Positions 25,313 to 35,318 are shown, counted from the stretch's first letter. The stretch: 64,000 bases of DNA from Pyrinomonadaceae bacterium (GCA_036277115.1 DASUNM010000023.1:1-64000), one strand, 5' to 3'. The notes: generated from the letters alone by a model not told the origin. Translations and numbers: made by a program.

Positions 25313-26449
25313 ATGCGGATTGGATTGGATGGCTATCCTCTGGTTTGGCCCAAAACGGGCGTCGCACACTATACGTTTGAGCTGGCTCAGGAGCTTTCGC
25401 GGCTCGCACCGCAGCATTCGTTTGACCTGATTGCACCGGCGGCCTACCCGCCCGAAGTCTCAGAGCAGGTCAACCAGATTCCGAATCTTGCGGCCGTTAC
25501 TCTCCAGACGAATCTCATCACTCGCCGTTGGTGGGCGATCGGTTTGCCGGCTTACGTGCGGCGCGTCAAACTCGACCTCTTCCACGGAACGAATTATGAA
25601 GTTCCGCTTCGCAATCGCGAACGCAACGTTCTGACGGTGCACGACCTTTCGATCTTCAGCCACTCCGAGACGCACGACAAACGAATGGCGACCCGCGGGC
25701 GCCGGCGACTGCGAATCATGATCCGCTCTGCGGCGCGCATCATCACGCCGACCGAAGCCGTAAAGCACGAACTGATCGAGCGATTCCAAATGAACCCGGA
25801 CATCATTGCCGTCACCCCGGAAGCTCCACGTATAGCCTTTCGGCCTATGCCCGCAGGTCAAACCGCCGAGGTAAAACAACGGCTAGGCATCGCGGATGAT
25901 TTCATCCTGTGCGTGGGAACGATTGAGCCGCGCAAAAATCTTCTCACCCTCGTGAGCGCCTTCGCAGAGTTGCTGCGAAACACTGCGCACCAGCCGCAAC
26001 TGGTTATTGCCGGACCAAAAGGATGGCTGACTGCTGAATTCGATCGCGTTGTCGCGGAAACAAATTTCGGCGAACGGCTGCGCTTGATCGGCTACGTCGG
26101 CGACGAAGATTTGCGCGCGCTTTATTCATCGTGCAAAGCGTTTGTCGCTCCTTCGTTGTACGAAGGGTTTGGCCTGCCGCCGCTTGAAGCCATGGCCTGC
26201 GGCGCGCCGGTAATCGCCAGTCGCATCGCGGCGCACGTTGAAACTCTCGGCGCCCACGCCCATCTGGTTGAGCCGACGGACGCACGCGCTCTGGCGAAGG
26301 TCATAGCCACGCTGCTTGAGAACCAAAACGAGCGCAACCGGCTGTCCCGATCCGGCATCGAACATGCCGCGCGGTTCACCTGGGAAGAGACGGCGAAATT
26401 AACGTTAAAGGTTTACGAGGGGCTGCTCGGAAAAACATTACGCGCGTGA
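25313..26449 (+). CDS. GT4-family glycosyltransferase
   Basis: 378 residues, GT-B fold. N-terminus MRIGLDGYPLVWPKTGVAHY with the Gly-rich acceptor loop; DLFHGTNYEVP; VLTVHDLS; CVGTIEPRKNL before the C-terminal domain; and the donor-sugar motif SLYEGFGLPPLEAMACGAPV with the E-x7-E pattern. Retaining transferase using a nucleotide-activated sugar, probably in polysaccharide synthesis. Stands alone. Confidence 0.92.
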   Translation: MRIGLDGYPLVWPKTGVAHYTFELAQELSRLAPQHSFDLIAPAAYPPEVSEQVNQIPNLAAVTLQTNLITRRWWAIGLPAYVRRVKLDLFHGTNYEVPLRNRERNVLTVHDLSIFSHSETHDKRMATRGRRRLRIMIRSAARIITPTEAVKHELIERFQMNPDIIAVTPEAPRIAFRPMPAGQTAEVKQRLGIADDFILCVGTIEPRKNLLTLVSAFAELLRNTAHQPQLVIAGPKGWLTAEFDRVVAETNFGERLRLIGYVGDEDLRALYSSCKAFVAPSLYEGFGLPPLEAMACGAPVIASRIAAHVETLGAHAHLVEPTDARALAKVIATLLENQNERNRLSRSGIEHAARFTWEETAKLTLKVYEGLLGKTLRA

Positions 26450-26594
26450 GTCACCAGGTTGCGAATCCGAAGGGTTACCAGAGAGTAGCGGGGGGTCGCA
26501 GCGCAGCGTAGCCCCCGGGAAAGTCGGCGCAGAATTCGGCGTCCACATCGCTAAAACAGAGCTGTTAATTAGACTAAATCATGGAATTGAGCGG

Positions 26595-26623
26595 TTGACT
26601 TGTCCGCGACCGACCGCTAAAGT
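26595..26623 (+). promoter_or_regulatory. Promoter of the HAF/Calx-beta gene
   Basis: TTGACT (26595-26600), a 17-base spacer, then TAAAGT (26618-26623): a good sigma-70-type match. The likely start point near 26630 leaves a leader of about 90 bases before the GTG at 26722 and makes the ATG at 26635 improbable. Confidence 0.55.
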
Positions 26624-26721
26624 TTCTTTCGCAAATGCTCTCCGGGTCAGCGTCGCATCAGCGGTCGTCTGATTGCTCGAACTGGCCTTTGCTTTCCTGT
26701 TTTGACCCGGCTTTATTTGTT

Positions 26722-29700
26722 GTGAAATTATCGTTCCCTCGTAGTGTTAAAACGTGGCTGGTCGCAACCGTGTCGCTCACCGCGGTGGCCATGGTCTCCA
26801 TCGCGCCCATGACGCGATCGCGCGCTCAAAGTCCACCAACGACTTACACGATCACGGACCTCGGCACCTTTGGCGGCACGGAATCTAAAGCTTTTGCGAT
26901 TAACTCCTGTGGCCAAGTGGCCGGCTATGCAACAGATGCGGGTGGTTCGAAGAGACCGTTCTTTCGCCCGGCGAACACCCTCATTGACCTGGGTGTGCTG
27001 TCCGGCGACGGCACCGCGACCAGCTTGAACAACTCCGGCTACGTCGTCGGCAGTTCACCGACTCTCACTCCCACGGATCGTGCCTTTATTTGGCACGACG
27101 ATAACGGTAATAACGCGAACGATCCCGGTGAAATGAAACAGCTGCTCCCAGTCGGTGCAGCCGGTTCAGCGGATGATATCAACGATAACGGCAAAGTAGT
27201 CGGATGGGTCATGACCGCAGGCTCCAGCGGCGGCACCGGTGGTTTTAACGCATTTGCCTGGGAAAATAATACGTTTCAATTTATCTCAGGCACACCCGCG
27301 CCCAGTTCTCCGTTGGCACACGGCATTAACAATGCGGGAACCATCGTGGGTGAGAATAGTGACGCGATTCGCGGTTGGGTCCTGCGCAATGGCGTTTTCA
27401 CCACCATCGGCCTATTTCCTACCGCCAACGACCAGGGGAGAAGCGTGGCGTACGAGGTCTCGGAAGGGGAGCATGTGGTTGGCACCGCTGCGTTTAACTT
27501 TAGCAGCACGCATGCGTTTGTGTGGACCGACGCCAACGGCTTGAAAGATTTAGGCACGTTGATCGGAATGACGAACAGCATCGCCTACAACGTCGCGATC
27601 GTTAACTCGTTGGTGCAGGTGGTCGGAGCTTCGTACATCGGAGTAGATGAAGCCGGGCCAACCGCTCGGGCATTCGTTTGGCAGGACTTGAACAACGACG
27701 GCGATGGCAACGGAGTCGAAGATGTTGGCGAAATGAAGTATCTGTGGGATCTGATTCCCGCAGCGGACCAAGCAAACTGGGCGGGGCTGCAACAGGCTCG
27801 TTCCATCAACAGCAGCGGTCAAATCGTAGGTTTCGGCCTGAAGACTAACGGCGAGACGCATGCGTTTCTGTTGACGCCGCCCAGTGGTCCGCCGTCAGCA
27901 TGCTTGCCGAACGTGAGCGTTTCCGTGTCGCCATCGGCGATCAACGAAGATGCGGCCGGCACGCTGACTTACACATTCACGCGCTCGATCACGACCGGCA
28001 GTCCGCTAACGGTGAACTTCTCGACGACCGGTACAGCCAACGGCAGCGATTACGGTATCTCGCACAGTGGAACTGTAACGATTCCGGCTAACCAGCAGAG
28101 TGCAACCGTAGTTGTCGATCCGACGACAGATTCGACATTCGAAGCGAACGAGACGGTGATACTGACAACCACCGCGGGGCCCGGCTACAACGTCGGTACG
28201 CCCAGTTCGGCAACCGGCACAATCAATAACGATGACACGACCAATGTCAGTGTCGCAGTTTCACCCGCAAACACTCCTGAAGATGGTGCGACGAATTTGG
28301 TTTACACCTTTACGCGCAACTCCACCTTCGGCAGCCTGACGGTAAACTTCTCCGTAGCCGGAACCGCCGCCCTAAACACTGACTACGGTCAAACGGGCGC
28401 GGCAAGTTTTACATCGTCCACTGGCACAGTCACCTTCGCGGACGGCAGCTCTACCGCAGCGGTTACGATCAACCCGAACACCGACGCAGCCGTCGAACCC
28501 GACGAAACTGTCAGCCTTACGGTTACCACCGGCTCTGGTTACAACGTCGGTAGTCCAAGTGCCGCCGAGGGCACGATCTCTAATGACGACACGAACGTGA
28601 GCGTAGCGGTGTCGCCGACACCTGTGACTGAGAACGGCGCGCCAAATCTGGTTTACACATTTACGCGCACGGGCGTCACGACAGGGGCGCTGACGGTAAA
28701 CTTCTCCGTAAGCGGAACAGCCGACGCTGCTGACTATGGTCAGACGGGTGCGACTACTTTCGCCCCGCCTACCGGTACAGTAATCTTCGCCGCCGGCAGC
28801 CCGACAGCGACAGTAACTGTCGATCCAACCGCAGACTCAACAGTGGAACCCGATGAAACATTAACTCTGACACTGGCCGCCGGCGCTAACTACAACGTCG
28901 GTAGTCCAAATTCCGCCACGGGCACCATCACTAACGACGACGCGGACGTCAGCGTAACGGTGTCGCCATCGTCCGTCGCTGAGAGCGGCTCCGATAGTCT
29001 GTTTTACACGTTCACCCGTGCAGGTGTGATGACGGACGCTTTGACCGTGAACTTCTCAGTCGCGGGTACCGCTATCTTTAATACCGACTACACTCAATCA
29101 GGAGCCGCGACTTTCAGCTCATCAGCTGGAACTGTGACGTTGCCGGCCGGCAGCGGCTCTGCCACCGTAACTCTCGTTCCGACTCCTGATTTCATCGACG
29201 AAGGCGACGAGACAGTGATCCTGACTGTTACGACCGGAACCGGCTATAACGTTGGCAGTCCCGGCTCACAACAGGGCACCATTACCGATGACGATCCGAC
29301 GCCGACGATTCAGATCACAGATGTGACCGCGCCTGAGCCGAGCTCGCCGACGTCATTCGTTTTCACAGTTAGCCTTACTAATCCGAGTGCGAGTCAAATC
29401 GACCTTAACTACACCACCGCTACGACCGGGGCAACTACTCCGGCCACCGGCGGCGCTGGTTGCACTCCAGGAATTGATTACGGGGACGCGGCCGCCACAC
29501 TGTCGTTCGCACCCGGTGAAACGTCCAAACAGATTAACGTGACCGTCTGCAGCGACAGCACGCTTGAACCGGACGAAACCTTCTTTGTGAACCTGAGCGG
29601 CAACACGAATTCCACCTTGCCGCCCGGCACGAGAGGCATCGGGACGATAACTCCGCAGGTGCCGGTCCTTTGGACCGAAGTTGCCGGCCCCAGTTGTCCG

Positions 29701-30057
29701 AGCGGCACGTGTCTCGCTGCCATCGATTCCGTAACGTTTGTACGCGGACCTTTCAGACTTACGAACGAATGGAACCTGACGCCCAGCGACCGCGCGACCC
29801 GAATCATTCTGTTCACTTCGAATCTGGGAATGACTAACGCGAACCTGGCGAGCGGCATCCTCTCGGTTCACATCAACGGTTCGGCAATACCGCTGGCGAA
29901 CATCGAGAATGTGGGAACGGTTACCGGAGTCTCAGGAATGGATGCGTCGTATGTCATCGTGAAGCTCCCGGCCAGCTTGCCGCCGGGGTCGAACACCATA
30001 ACGGTGAATATGGGCAGCGTCGCAAGCAACGTAGCGGTTCTAAGTATCATCCCCTAA
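26722..30057 (+). CDS. Exported HAF-repeat / Calx-beta protein
   Basis: 1111 residues from the GTG at 26722; the frame is open back to 26635, but a signal peptide (basic KLSFPRSVK, hydrophobic core, SRAQS) begins here. Residues of about 45-395 hold HAF-type repeats (DLGTFGGTESKAFAINSCGQ, DLGVLSGDGTATSLNNSGYV, AFVWTDANGLKDLGTLIG). About 396-860 hold four tandem Calx-beta repeats (NVSVAVSP..., ...TGTINNDD), and a fifth, diverged one follows to about 975. The last 130 residues are a domain shared with two neighbours (AAIDSVTFVRGPFRL, TRIILFTSNLGM). Probably a cell-surface or secreted binding protein; no catalytic motif. Confidence 0.88.
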   Translation: MKLSFPRSVKTWLVATVSLTAVAMVSIAPMTRSRAQSPPTTYTITDLGTFGGTESKAFAINSCGQVAGYATDAGGSKRPFFRPANTLIDLGVLSGDGTATSLNNSGYVVGSSPTLTPTDRAFIWHDDNGNNANDPGEMKQLLPVGAAGSADDINDNGKVVGWVMTAGSSGGTGGFNAFAWENNTFQFISGTPAPSSPLAHGINNAGTIVGENSDAIRGWVLRNGVFTTIGLFPTANDQGRSVAYEVSEGEHVVGTAAFNFSSTHAFVWTDANGLKDLGTLIGMTNSIAYNVAIVNSLVQVVGASYIGVDEAGPTARAFVWQDLNNDGDGNGVEDVGEMKYLWDLIPAADQANWAGLQQARSINSSGQIVGFGLKTNGETHAFLLTPPSGPPSACLPNVSVSVSPSAINEDAAGTLTYTFTRSITTGSPLTVNFSTTGTANGSDYGISHSGTVTIPANQQSATVVVDPTTDSTFEANETVILTTTAGPGYNVGTPSSATGTINNDDTTNVSVAVSPANTPEDGATNLVYTFTRNSTFGSLTVNFSVAGTAALNTDYGQTGAASFTSSTGTVTFADGSSTAAVTINPNTDAAVEPDETVSLTVTTGSGYNVGSPSAAEGTISNDDTNVSVAVSPTPVTENGAPNLVYTFTRTGVTTGALTVNFSVSGTADAADYGQTGATTFAPPTGTVIFAAGSPTATVTVDPTADSTVEPDETLTLTLAAGANYNVGSPNSATGTITNDDADVSVTVSPSSVAESGSDSLFYTFTRAGVMTDALTVNFSVAGTAIFNTDYTQSGAATFSSSAGTVTLPAGSGSATVTLVPTPDFIDEGDETVILTVTTGTGYNVGSPGSQQGTITDDDPTPTIQITDVTAPEPSSPTSFVFTVSLTNPSASQIDLNYTTATTGATTPATGGAGCTPGIDYGDAAATLSFAPGETSKQINVTVCSDSTLEPDETFFVNLSGNTNSTLPPGTRGIGTITPQVPVLWTEVAGPSCPSGTCLAAIDSVTFVRGPFRLTNEWNLTPSDRATRIILFTSNLGMTNANLASGILSVHINGSAIPLANIENVGTVTGVSGMDASYVIVKLPASLPPGSNTITVNMGSVASNVAVLSIIP
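27907..29300 (+). repeat. Tandem Calx-beta coding repeats
   Basis: Four units of about 345 bp with protein identity well above background, each opening NVSVxVSP and closing GT-I-NDD. Units 2-4 are most alike at the DNA level around GGTTTACACxTTTACGCGC, suggesting duplication within the gene. Confidence 0.85.
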
Positions 30058-30106
30058 CCCGCGCACGCTGACCTCGCCCGGTTCGGTGCGCACAACCTGT
30101 TTATCT

Positions 30107-30112
30107 TATAAT
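30107..30112 (+). promoter_or_regulatory. Candidate -10 box for the metalloprotease gene
   Basis: Exact TATAAT 34 bases ahead of the ATG at 30146; the best -35 (TTCGGT, 19-base spacing) is poor. Confidence 0.45.
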
Positions 30113-30145
30113 GCTGCAACTTTAGTAAGCGGCATCCACACTTAA

Positions 30146-32518
30146 ATGATCCCTGTAAATTCATTTCGTCATCAACATGCACGTATGCGAGTGGCGCTGG
30201 TCGCGCTCGTACTCATGGGAATCGTCGCGGCTTTAGCGTTCAGCTCACGCGATGTCTTGAGCCAGGGCGAATCGCAGCGACGCGACCTGGATCGGGTCTT
30301 CCGGCAACACGACCGGCTGAGTCTCGACCCAGGCCAGGTCGCGAGACAGGTAAAGCAGACAAGGTCGCTGACCCTCACCACCTCGCGCGGCACATTTGAA
30401 ATGACGTTGGAGCCGTACGACATACGCACGCCGGGCTACGTGGCTGAGGCGTGGGGCGACAATGGCAGTGTGCGCGTTTTAGAACGCGCGCCGGTGCGGA
30501 CGTACAAAGGCACAGTGCAGGGATTGCCGGGGGCGCAGGCACGCATGACGATCGACGAAGGAACCGTCGAAGGACTGATCGTCACGCCGCGCGAACTGTT
30601 CTTCCTCGAACCCAGCAAACGTTTTTCGGGAAGTGCCGCTAAAACAGATTTCGTTTTCTATGCGGCATCAGACGTGAAGCAATCCGCGGGCGAGTGCGGC
30701 ATGACGATGAAAGAGCAGGTTGAGCAACATTCAGCGAATGTCAGCAGCCAATCAAAGGCGACCGGCCCAAAGCCGGAAGCTGTCTTCGGCCCGGCTTTGC
30801 AAATCGACATCGCGACGGAAGCAGACTTTGAATACTTCTCCAAGAATGAATTTCAGGTAGCACCCAATCCTCAAACGGCGGTGATAGACAAAATCGTCTC
30901 CATCATGAATCAGGTGGACGGTATTTATAACGTGCAGATGGGCTTGAAGTTCCTGGTGATGCATACGCGCGTGTGGACCACCGTGAACGACCCATATCAG
31001 TCGCCCGTCCCACCCGCGACCACGATTGATGCGTCAGCCGCGCTCAATGATTTTCGCCTTCAATATGCTGCGAACGCGCCGCCGCAAGCGGCGGGGCGCG
31101 ACGCCGCGCACCTTTTCATGGGCCGCGATTTCATTGGTTCTACGATCGGCATCGCCTATTTAGGGAGCTTGGACTGCAGTTCGTCCGCTTTCGCTTACGG
31201 CATTTCGCAGCATCTGGAAGGCGTCAACGCGAATCTGGCAGGGCTGACCGCTCACGAAATCGGTCACAACCTGAATGCGAACCACGTAAACTCGGCCCAG
31301 GGCAGCGACTGTACCAGTTCGATCATGAACCCGAATATTTCGCCCAGCCAAAACTTCTGTCAGTTCTCGCGCGATGAGATTACCGACCACGCGATCGCAG
31401 AGAGCGGCTGTCTCACGAGTTTGACTCAACCCGGATGCACTTATTCACTTTCGCAAACGACGCAGAATCCTCCTGCGGGTGGCGGCAGCAACAGTGTCGA
31501 CATCACGACTCAGCCGGGATGCAATTGGGCAGTCGCCGAGGGCGAAAGCTGGTTGACCGTGACGGGCGGCTCGAGTGGTACCGGCAGCGGGACGGTGACT
31601 TACTCAGTCACCTCAAACAGTATCTGCGGTGCGAGGTCCGGGCAGGTTAGCATTGGGGGGCAACTTCTCACCGTCAACCAGGCGGGCAACCCCAACTTCC
31701 TACTTGATCCGGCCACGGCTACTCCGATCTCGCCCTTCCAAGCGGTAAGCGGCGATCTCTCGTCGCCAGACTGCCCGACCGGACTAGCGGGCCGGGCGAA
31801 CGCTTTCATGGACCGGTACAAATTCACCGGCATGGCGGGGCAAAAGGTTCGGATTGATATGAATGCCACCGCGCCCCAGCCGAACGGGCTGGATACGTAT
31901 CTGTATTTGTTCGGCCCCGATGGATCTCTGGTTGATGAAAACGACGACATAGTGCTCGGCAGTCAAACGGATTCACGCATACCTTGTCCTAACGACGGTT
32001 GCGGGCCTAATTTCCGAACGTTGACTCAGACCGGCACGTACATAATCGTCGCCACTTCGTTCGGAAGCGGCGACACTGGCGGATACACCCTGACGCTTAC
32101 GTCCGAACCTTTGCTGTTGACGGCGCAAGTCACAGACACAGTCGGCACCGGCGCCGCACTGAACTCAGTGACTTTTGCCCGAACTTCAAACGCGACCAAT
32201 ACGGCGTTCAGCATCACCGATCCGTACAACTTCAGTTCTGATGACATAACGCGTCTTATTCTCTTCACTTCAGACCTCGGTCTGATTTCACAGCAAAATC
32301 CCGATCCAAGTGTGGTGACGGTAAGAGCCGGAGGCACGGAATTGGTGGTTGAGAACGTTGGCCCCTTCTCGTTCCCCGGACTGAGTGGTTCGTATGTGGT
32401 GGTGGCGTTGAAACGTCGCGACGGACAACCAATGCTGACCGGCAGTCTGGCGTTTACTGTCACGGCCGCCAACGGCACGCTGACCAGCAACGCCGTGACG
32501 CTTACCATCGCGCCTTAG
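30146..32518 (+). CDS. Secreted zinc metalloprotease with BACON and PPC domains
   Basis: 790 residues. Signal peptide at about 14-40. A pro-region leads into a catalytic domain with HEIGHNLNANH (H-x3-H-x5-H) followed by SSIMNPN, giving the Met-turn; this resembles reprolysin-like (M12B) metzincins. Then a BACON-like domain (about 430-515, CNWAVAEGESWLTVTGG), a PPC-type domain (about 535-655, DTYLYLFGPDGSLVDENDD), and the C-terminal ~130-residue domain shared with the proteins at 26722 and 35932 (LNSVTFARTSNATN, TRLILFTSDLG). Exported protease with modular tail. A strong terminator follows. Confidence 0.92.
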   Translation: MIPVNSFRHQHARMRVALVALVLMGIVAALAFSSRDVLSQGESQRRDLDRVFRQHDRLSLDPGQVARQVKQTRSLTLTTSRGTFEMTLEPYDIRTPGYVAEAWGDNGSVRVLERAPVRTYKGTVQGLPGAQARMTIDEGTVEGLIVTPRELFFLEPSKRFSGSAAKTDFVFYAASDVKQSAGECGMTMKEQVEQHSANVSSQSKATGPKPEAVFGPALQIDIATEADFEYFSKNEFQVAPNPQTAVIDKIVSIMNQVDGIYNVQMGLKFLVMHTRVWTTVNDPYQSPVPPATTIDASAALNDFRLQYAANAPPQAAGRDAAHLFMGRDFIGSTIGIAYLGSLDCSSSAFAYGISQHLEGVNANLAGLTAHEIGHNLNANHVNSAQGSDCTSSIMNPNISPSQNFCQFSRDEITDHAIAESGCLTSLTQPGCTYSLSQTTQNPPAGGGSNSVDITTQPGCNWAVAEGESWLTVTGGSSGTGSGTVTYSVTSNSICGARSGQVSIGGQLLTVNQAGNPNFLLDPATATPISPFQAVSGDLSSPDCPTGLAGRANAFMDRYKFTGMAGQKVRIDMNATAPQPNGLDTYLYLFGPDGSLVDENDDIVLGSQTDSRIPCPNDGCGPNFRTLTQTGTYIIVATSFGSGDTGGYTLTLTSEPLLLTAQVTDTVGTGAALNSVTFARTSNATNTAFSITDPYNFSSDDITRLILFTSDLGLISQQNPDPSVVTVRAGGTELVVENVGPFSFPGLSGSYVVVALKRRDGQPMLTGSLAFTVTAANGTLTSNAVTLTIAP

Positions 32519-32544
32519 CCCGTTCAGCAAAGCTGTCTAAGCAT

Positions 32545-32580
32545 AAAAGCCCGGGACGTCAGCCCCGGGCTTTTACTTTT
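32545..32580. terminator. Strong bidirectional terminator
   Basis: 11-bp perfect stem AAAAGCCCGGG / CCCGGGCTTTT with an 8-base loop, followed by TACTTTT on the plus strand and preceded by A-rich sequence, so it can end both the protease gene and the convergent gene at 32615. Confidence 0.92.
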
Positions 32581-32614
32581 CGCGCACTCCGCGCGCCGTT
32601 GATTCCTCTAAGCC

Positions 32615-34807
32615 TCAATTCGCGAAACGGTTGCGATACTCAGTTGAATCAAGGAACGCCTTGACCATCTCAGCGGCGACAAAGTTACCGTTAAACTGGT
32701 TGAGTTTATCGAGCCAGAATTTCCAACCCTCGAAATTGGTGTTCGGAGCGTCATCAGGATTTCGTCGCAGATAACCGTAGTATTGCATCAGGACGAACGC
32801 GCGATTCTTCTCGGCGTTACTTAGATCGGCGTCTTCGGCCACTGCCCGCACGACCGCCGCTCGCCGCGCGGGATCGTTGGGGTTTGGAGTAAGAGAAGAA
32901 ATCAGTTGGCTGCGCTCGGCAGCCGAGAGCACCAGGCCCGCCCTTTGATCGAGTTGCGTCACAAACTGATCGGCGGTCATGCCCGCCGGATAATCAGTGG
33001 TGAATCTGGCCCGCTGCACAAAGGCCAGGGCAAAGGCCTGCTTGTTGGCTTCCAACTGAGCCTGCCAGTTGCCGACGTTTACCTGGACGCCCTGCGAAAT
33101 TAACTGGGAGTCCGGCACCAACTCCTGACGGCGGATGATGGGGACCGTCCCGGCAACGCCGGGCGACGTAGTATCACCATAGGACGCTTTGTACATGCGG
33201 TAGACCAGATAGCCGGTTTCTTGAAACTCGATAGACTGGAAGAACGCGGCGGAAACGTTGATGTGTTTCACCTGATTACATCCAGCATCGATGCCGCACG
33301 AATATATTTCGTCGCTCCAAAACTGAAGACCACTCAGGTCCGGTTCACGGTTGAGAAAATCAAGATAGTGTTGGCGCACAAAAAACCGGTTGTCGCCTAT
33401 GCGATTCCCCGTCCAGCCGAGGTCGCGAAACATCGAATATGTCAGGTCCCAGATCGGGACGACGCTGTGATTGAGATCGCCGGCAATGTTCGGTTCCATC
33501 AATTGGTTGGGCAGCAGGCTCGAATCCCAGTGAGAGACTGACGAGCCGCCCTCGACCGGATTCGGTGCGAACATCAAGGGACGCCGGTTCGCGTCAGTGC
33601 CTGCTAACGCGGATGTGTCCGCGAACAGGGTTGCGTTGACGCCGGCGCTAAGCTGACCTTTGATCGTACTGCCGTCGATCAATGTGATCGAAAGTGTGGG
33701 GATGACAATCGTGTTGTCCGTGCCGCCCATACCCGGCGGCGTCGCGGCTGATACGTTGTCAGCGATGATCACAGCCGTCGCACCGGCGTTTTGCGCGTTC
33801 TTTGTCTTGACGACAAAGTTGCAGTTGCCGCGATCGATCAGCGCAATCCTTCCCGAAATTGCATTAGTAATTGGAGCACACGCGTCGTTCGGGATTGTTT
33901 GCACGACATCCCCGGTCGTTCCCGCCGGGGATGGGGCCGGTCCAAAGCTGGCCGTGCCCACCTGATAATTGCCGGCGATTGCGGCCGGAGAATTGACTCG
34001 CAGTCGAGGTGTTCCAGACAAGACATTCGGAACGTCCGACACCACCCGTGGCCCAACCCACACCAGGTTTCCAGTATTGATGGTTGAGGCTACGCGTTCC
34101 GCGTCGGTCATCTGCGGCCAGGCCTTGGCTGAGGCGTTATCACATAGATACCGATCATAGATGCTTGGGAAGCGGCCACCTGTGTCACTGCCGGCCTGCA
34201 ACCCTGTTTCTTTGTTCGTAAACGTTTGAAACCCGAGACCGTGAGAAAACTCGTGCAGCAGCACGCTGACGAGGTCGATTCCGTTCGCGCCGTGATTGTT
34301 ATCGAGACCGTAGTACCAATGAGCGGTTTCCAGACAACCAGGAGTGCCGAGATTCACATTAAATTGGGCATTGATCTCATGCGTCGACCCATTCCGATCA
34401 ATTCCCGATATGGCATTCGCGAGCGCGTTGCCGTACCAAAAACCAGGCTCGGCGCCGGCGAAGTTTCTAAAGATGCTCCCACTGTTACCTGCCGACCCCA
34501 GTGTGCCTGAGTTCGCGGTGCAGCCCAGAGCTGTCCACGTCCCGCGAATTGTAATCGTCGGGCTGCTGTTAAGCGTGGCGCCCCAAATGTTCGCCGCGAA
34601 CTGAAACGCAATTAGTCTTTGCTGACCGACTGTCGTCCCATTGTTCCCACCGACCGGCGTTGCGGGAGTCGCATCGTTAAAACCCGCCCCCGCAGCATCG
34701 CCATTAAGAATGACGATATTCGCCTGGGCCGAGGCTTCGCCCGACACGAAGAGCGTGAGAATCAGCGCCAGCGCGAAGGCCGGCAGTTTCTTGATCAGGT
34801 ACGGCAT
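32615..34807 (-). CDS. Secreted HExxH protease-like protein with PA and DUF4214 domains
   Basis: 730 residues from the ATG at 34807 (AGGAA upstream). Signal peptide 1-28 (ending ASAQA). A catalytic-like region has LLHEFSHGLGF. A PA (protease-associated) insert lies at about residues 300-410 (GRIALIDRGNCNFVVKTKNA, GATAVIIADN). The last ~250 residues are DUF4214-type: FFVRQHYLDFLNREPDLSGL, AFFQSIEFQETGYLVYRMY, RAFVLMQYYGYLRRNPDDAP. Co-transcribed with the upstream anchored protein (1-bp gap). The third zinc ligand is not obvious, so activity is inferred. Confidence 0.87.
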   Translation of the reverse strand: MPYLIKKLPAFALALILTLFVSGEASAQANIVILNGDAAGAGFNDATPATPVGGNNGTTVGQQRLIAFQFAANIWGATLNSSPTITIRGTWTALGCTANSGTLGSAGNSGSIFRNFAGAEPGFWYGNALANAISGIDRNGSTHEINAQFNVNLGTPGCLETAHWYYGLDNNHGANGIDLVSVLLHEFSHGLGFQTFTNKETGLQAGSDTGGRFPSIYDRYLCDNASAKAWPQMTDAERVASTINTGNLVWVGPRVVSDVPNVLSGTPRLRVNSPAAIAGNYQVGTASFGPAPSPAGTTGDVVQTIPNDACAPITNAISGRIALIDRGNCNFVVKTKNAQNAGATAVIIADNVSAATPPGMGGTDNTIVIPTLSITLIDGSTIKGQLSAGVNATLFADTSALAGTDANRRPLMFAPNPVEGGSSVSHWDSSLLPNQLMEPNIAGDLNHSVVPIWDLTYSMFRDLGWTGNRIGDNRFFVRQHYLDFLNREPDLSGLQFWSDEIYSCGIDAGCNQVKHINVSAAFFQSIEFQETGYLVYRMYKASYGDTTSPGVAGTVPIIRRQELVPDSQLISQGVQVNVGNWQAQLEANKQAFALAFVQRARFTTDYPAGMTADQFVTQLDQRAGLVLSAAERSQLISSLTPNPNDPARRAAVVRAVAEDADLSNAEKNRAFVLMQYYGYLRRNPDDAPNTNFEGWKFWLDKLNQFNGNFVAAEMVKAFLDSTEYRNRFAN

Positions 34808-34808
34808 T

Positions 34809-35318
34809 TTAATTCCTGGTCCGCTGGCGAGCGGTGGGAGCGTTCTCAATCAGTTTCGGATCAATTCGGAAGAACTTGGCGGCGGCGCGCGGATTATCGA
34901 CGCACGATTGCTCGATGGCCCCGTCGGCGCTGATGCGCGCGACCGTCACGTTCTGGAAGCGGCCTTGCAAATCCATCGACACCGATCCATCGGCATGGCG
35001 AACCTGGGTCAGGCCGTCCGTCGAGGTGTCCAACATCGGAGCGAGGTCGTTGGCTAGTCGCTGGGCTTCATCCTGCGTGAGCGGTTTCATTTCGCCGGTT
35101 TGCGTATTGATGTGAATGTCCTGACTACCAACCCGTCTGGTTACGAAAGCCGGCGCGGCCACTTTGTTTGGGTCACGACTTGCAGCCTGGGTTGCTCTTC
35201 CCTTCTGGCGCGAGATGACGGTAATCGCCGTAGCGACGAGAATGACGGCGACTACTACAACAAACAGCAGCCGTCGCCGACGGTTGGCAACATTGTGTTT
35301 TGAAGATCGTTTTTTCAT
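34809..35318 (-). CDS. Membrane-anchored protein paired with the protease
   Basis: 169 residues. Very basic N-terminus (KKRSSKH...RRRR), one membrane helix (LLFVVVVAVILVATAITVI), then a periplasmic domain with no recognised family (QDIHINTQTGEMKPLTQDEA, DGSVSMDLQGRFQNV, CVDNPRAAAKFF). The stop lies one base from the protease start, so the two are translated together; a propeptide-, chaperone- or inhibitor-like role is conceivable but not shown. Confidence 0.75.
   Translation of the reverse strand: MKKRSSKHNVANRRRRLLFVVVVAVILVATAITVISRQKGRATQAASRDPNKVAAPAFVTRRVGSQDIHINTQTGEMKPLTQDEAQRLANDLAPMLDTSTDGLTQVRHADGSVSMDLQGRFQNVTVARISADGAIEQSCVDNPRAAAKFFRIDPKLIENAPTARQRTRN

Noticed and set aside
26490..26520. 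Hairpin GGGGG...CCCCC after the GT4 gene as a terminator
   Set aside because: The stem is short and interrupted and is not followed by a T-run; it may be part of another REP-like sequence but could not be supported.
26635..26721. ATG at 26635 as start of the HAF/Calx-beta gene
   Set aside because: It lies about 5 bases after the predicted transcription start and would place 29 non-signal residues ahead of a good signal peptide.
29353..29871. 172-codon minus-strand frame opposite the Calx-beta gene
   Set aside because: Shadow of repetitive coding sequence on the other strand; no start signal or recognised domain.
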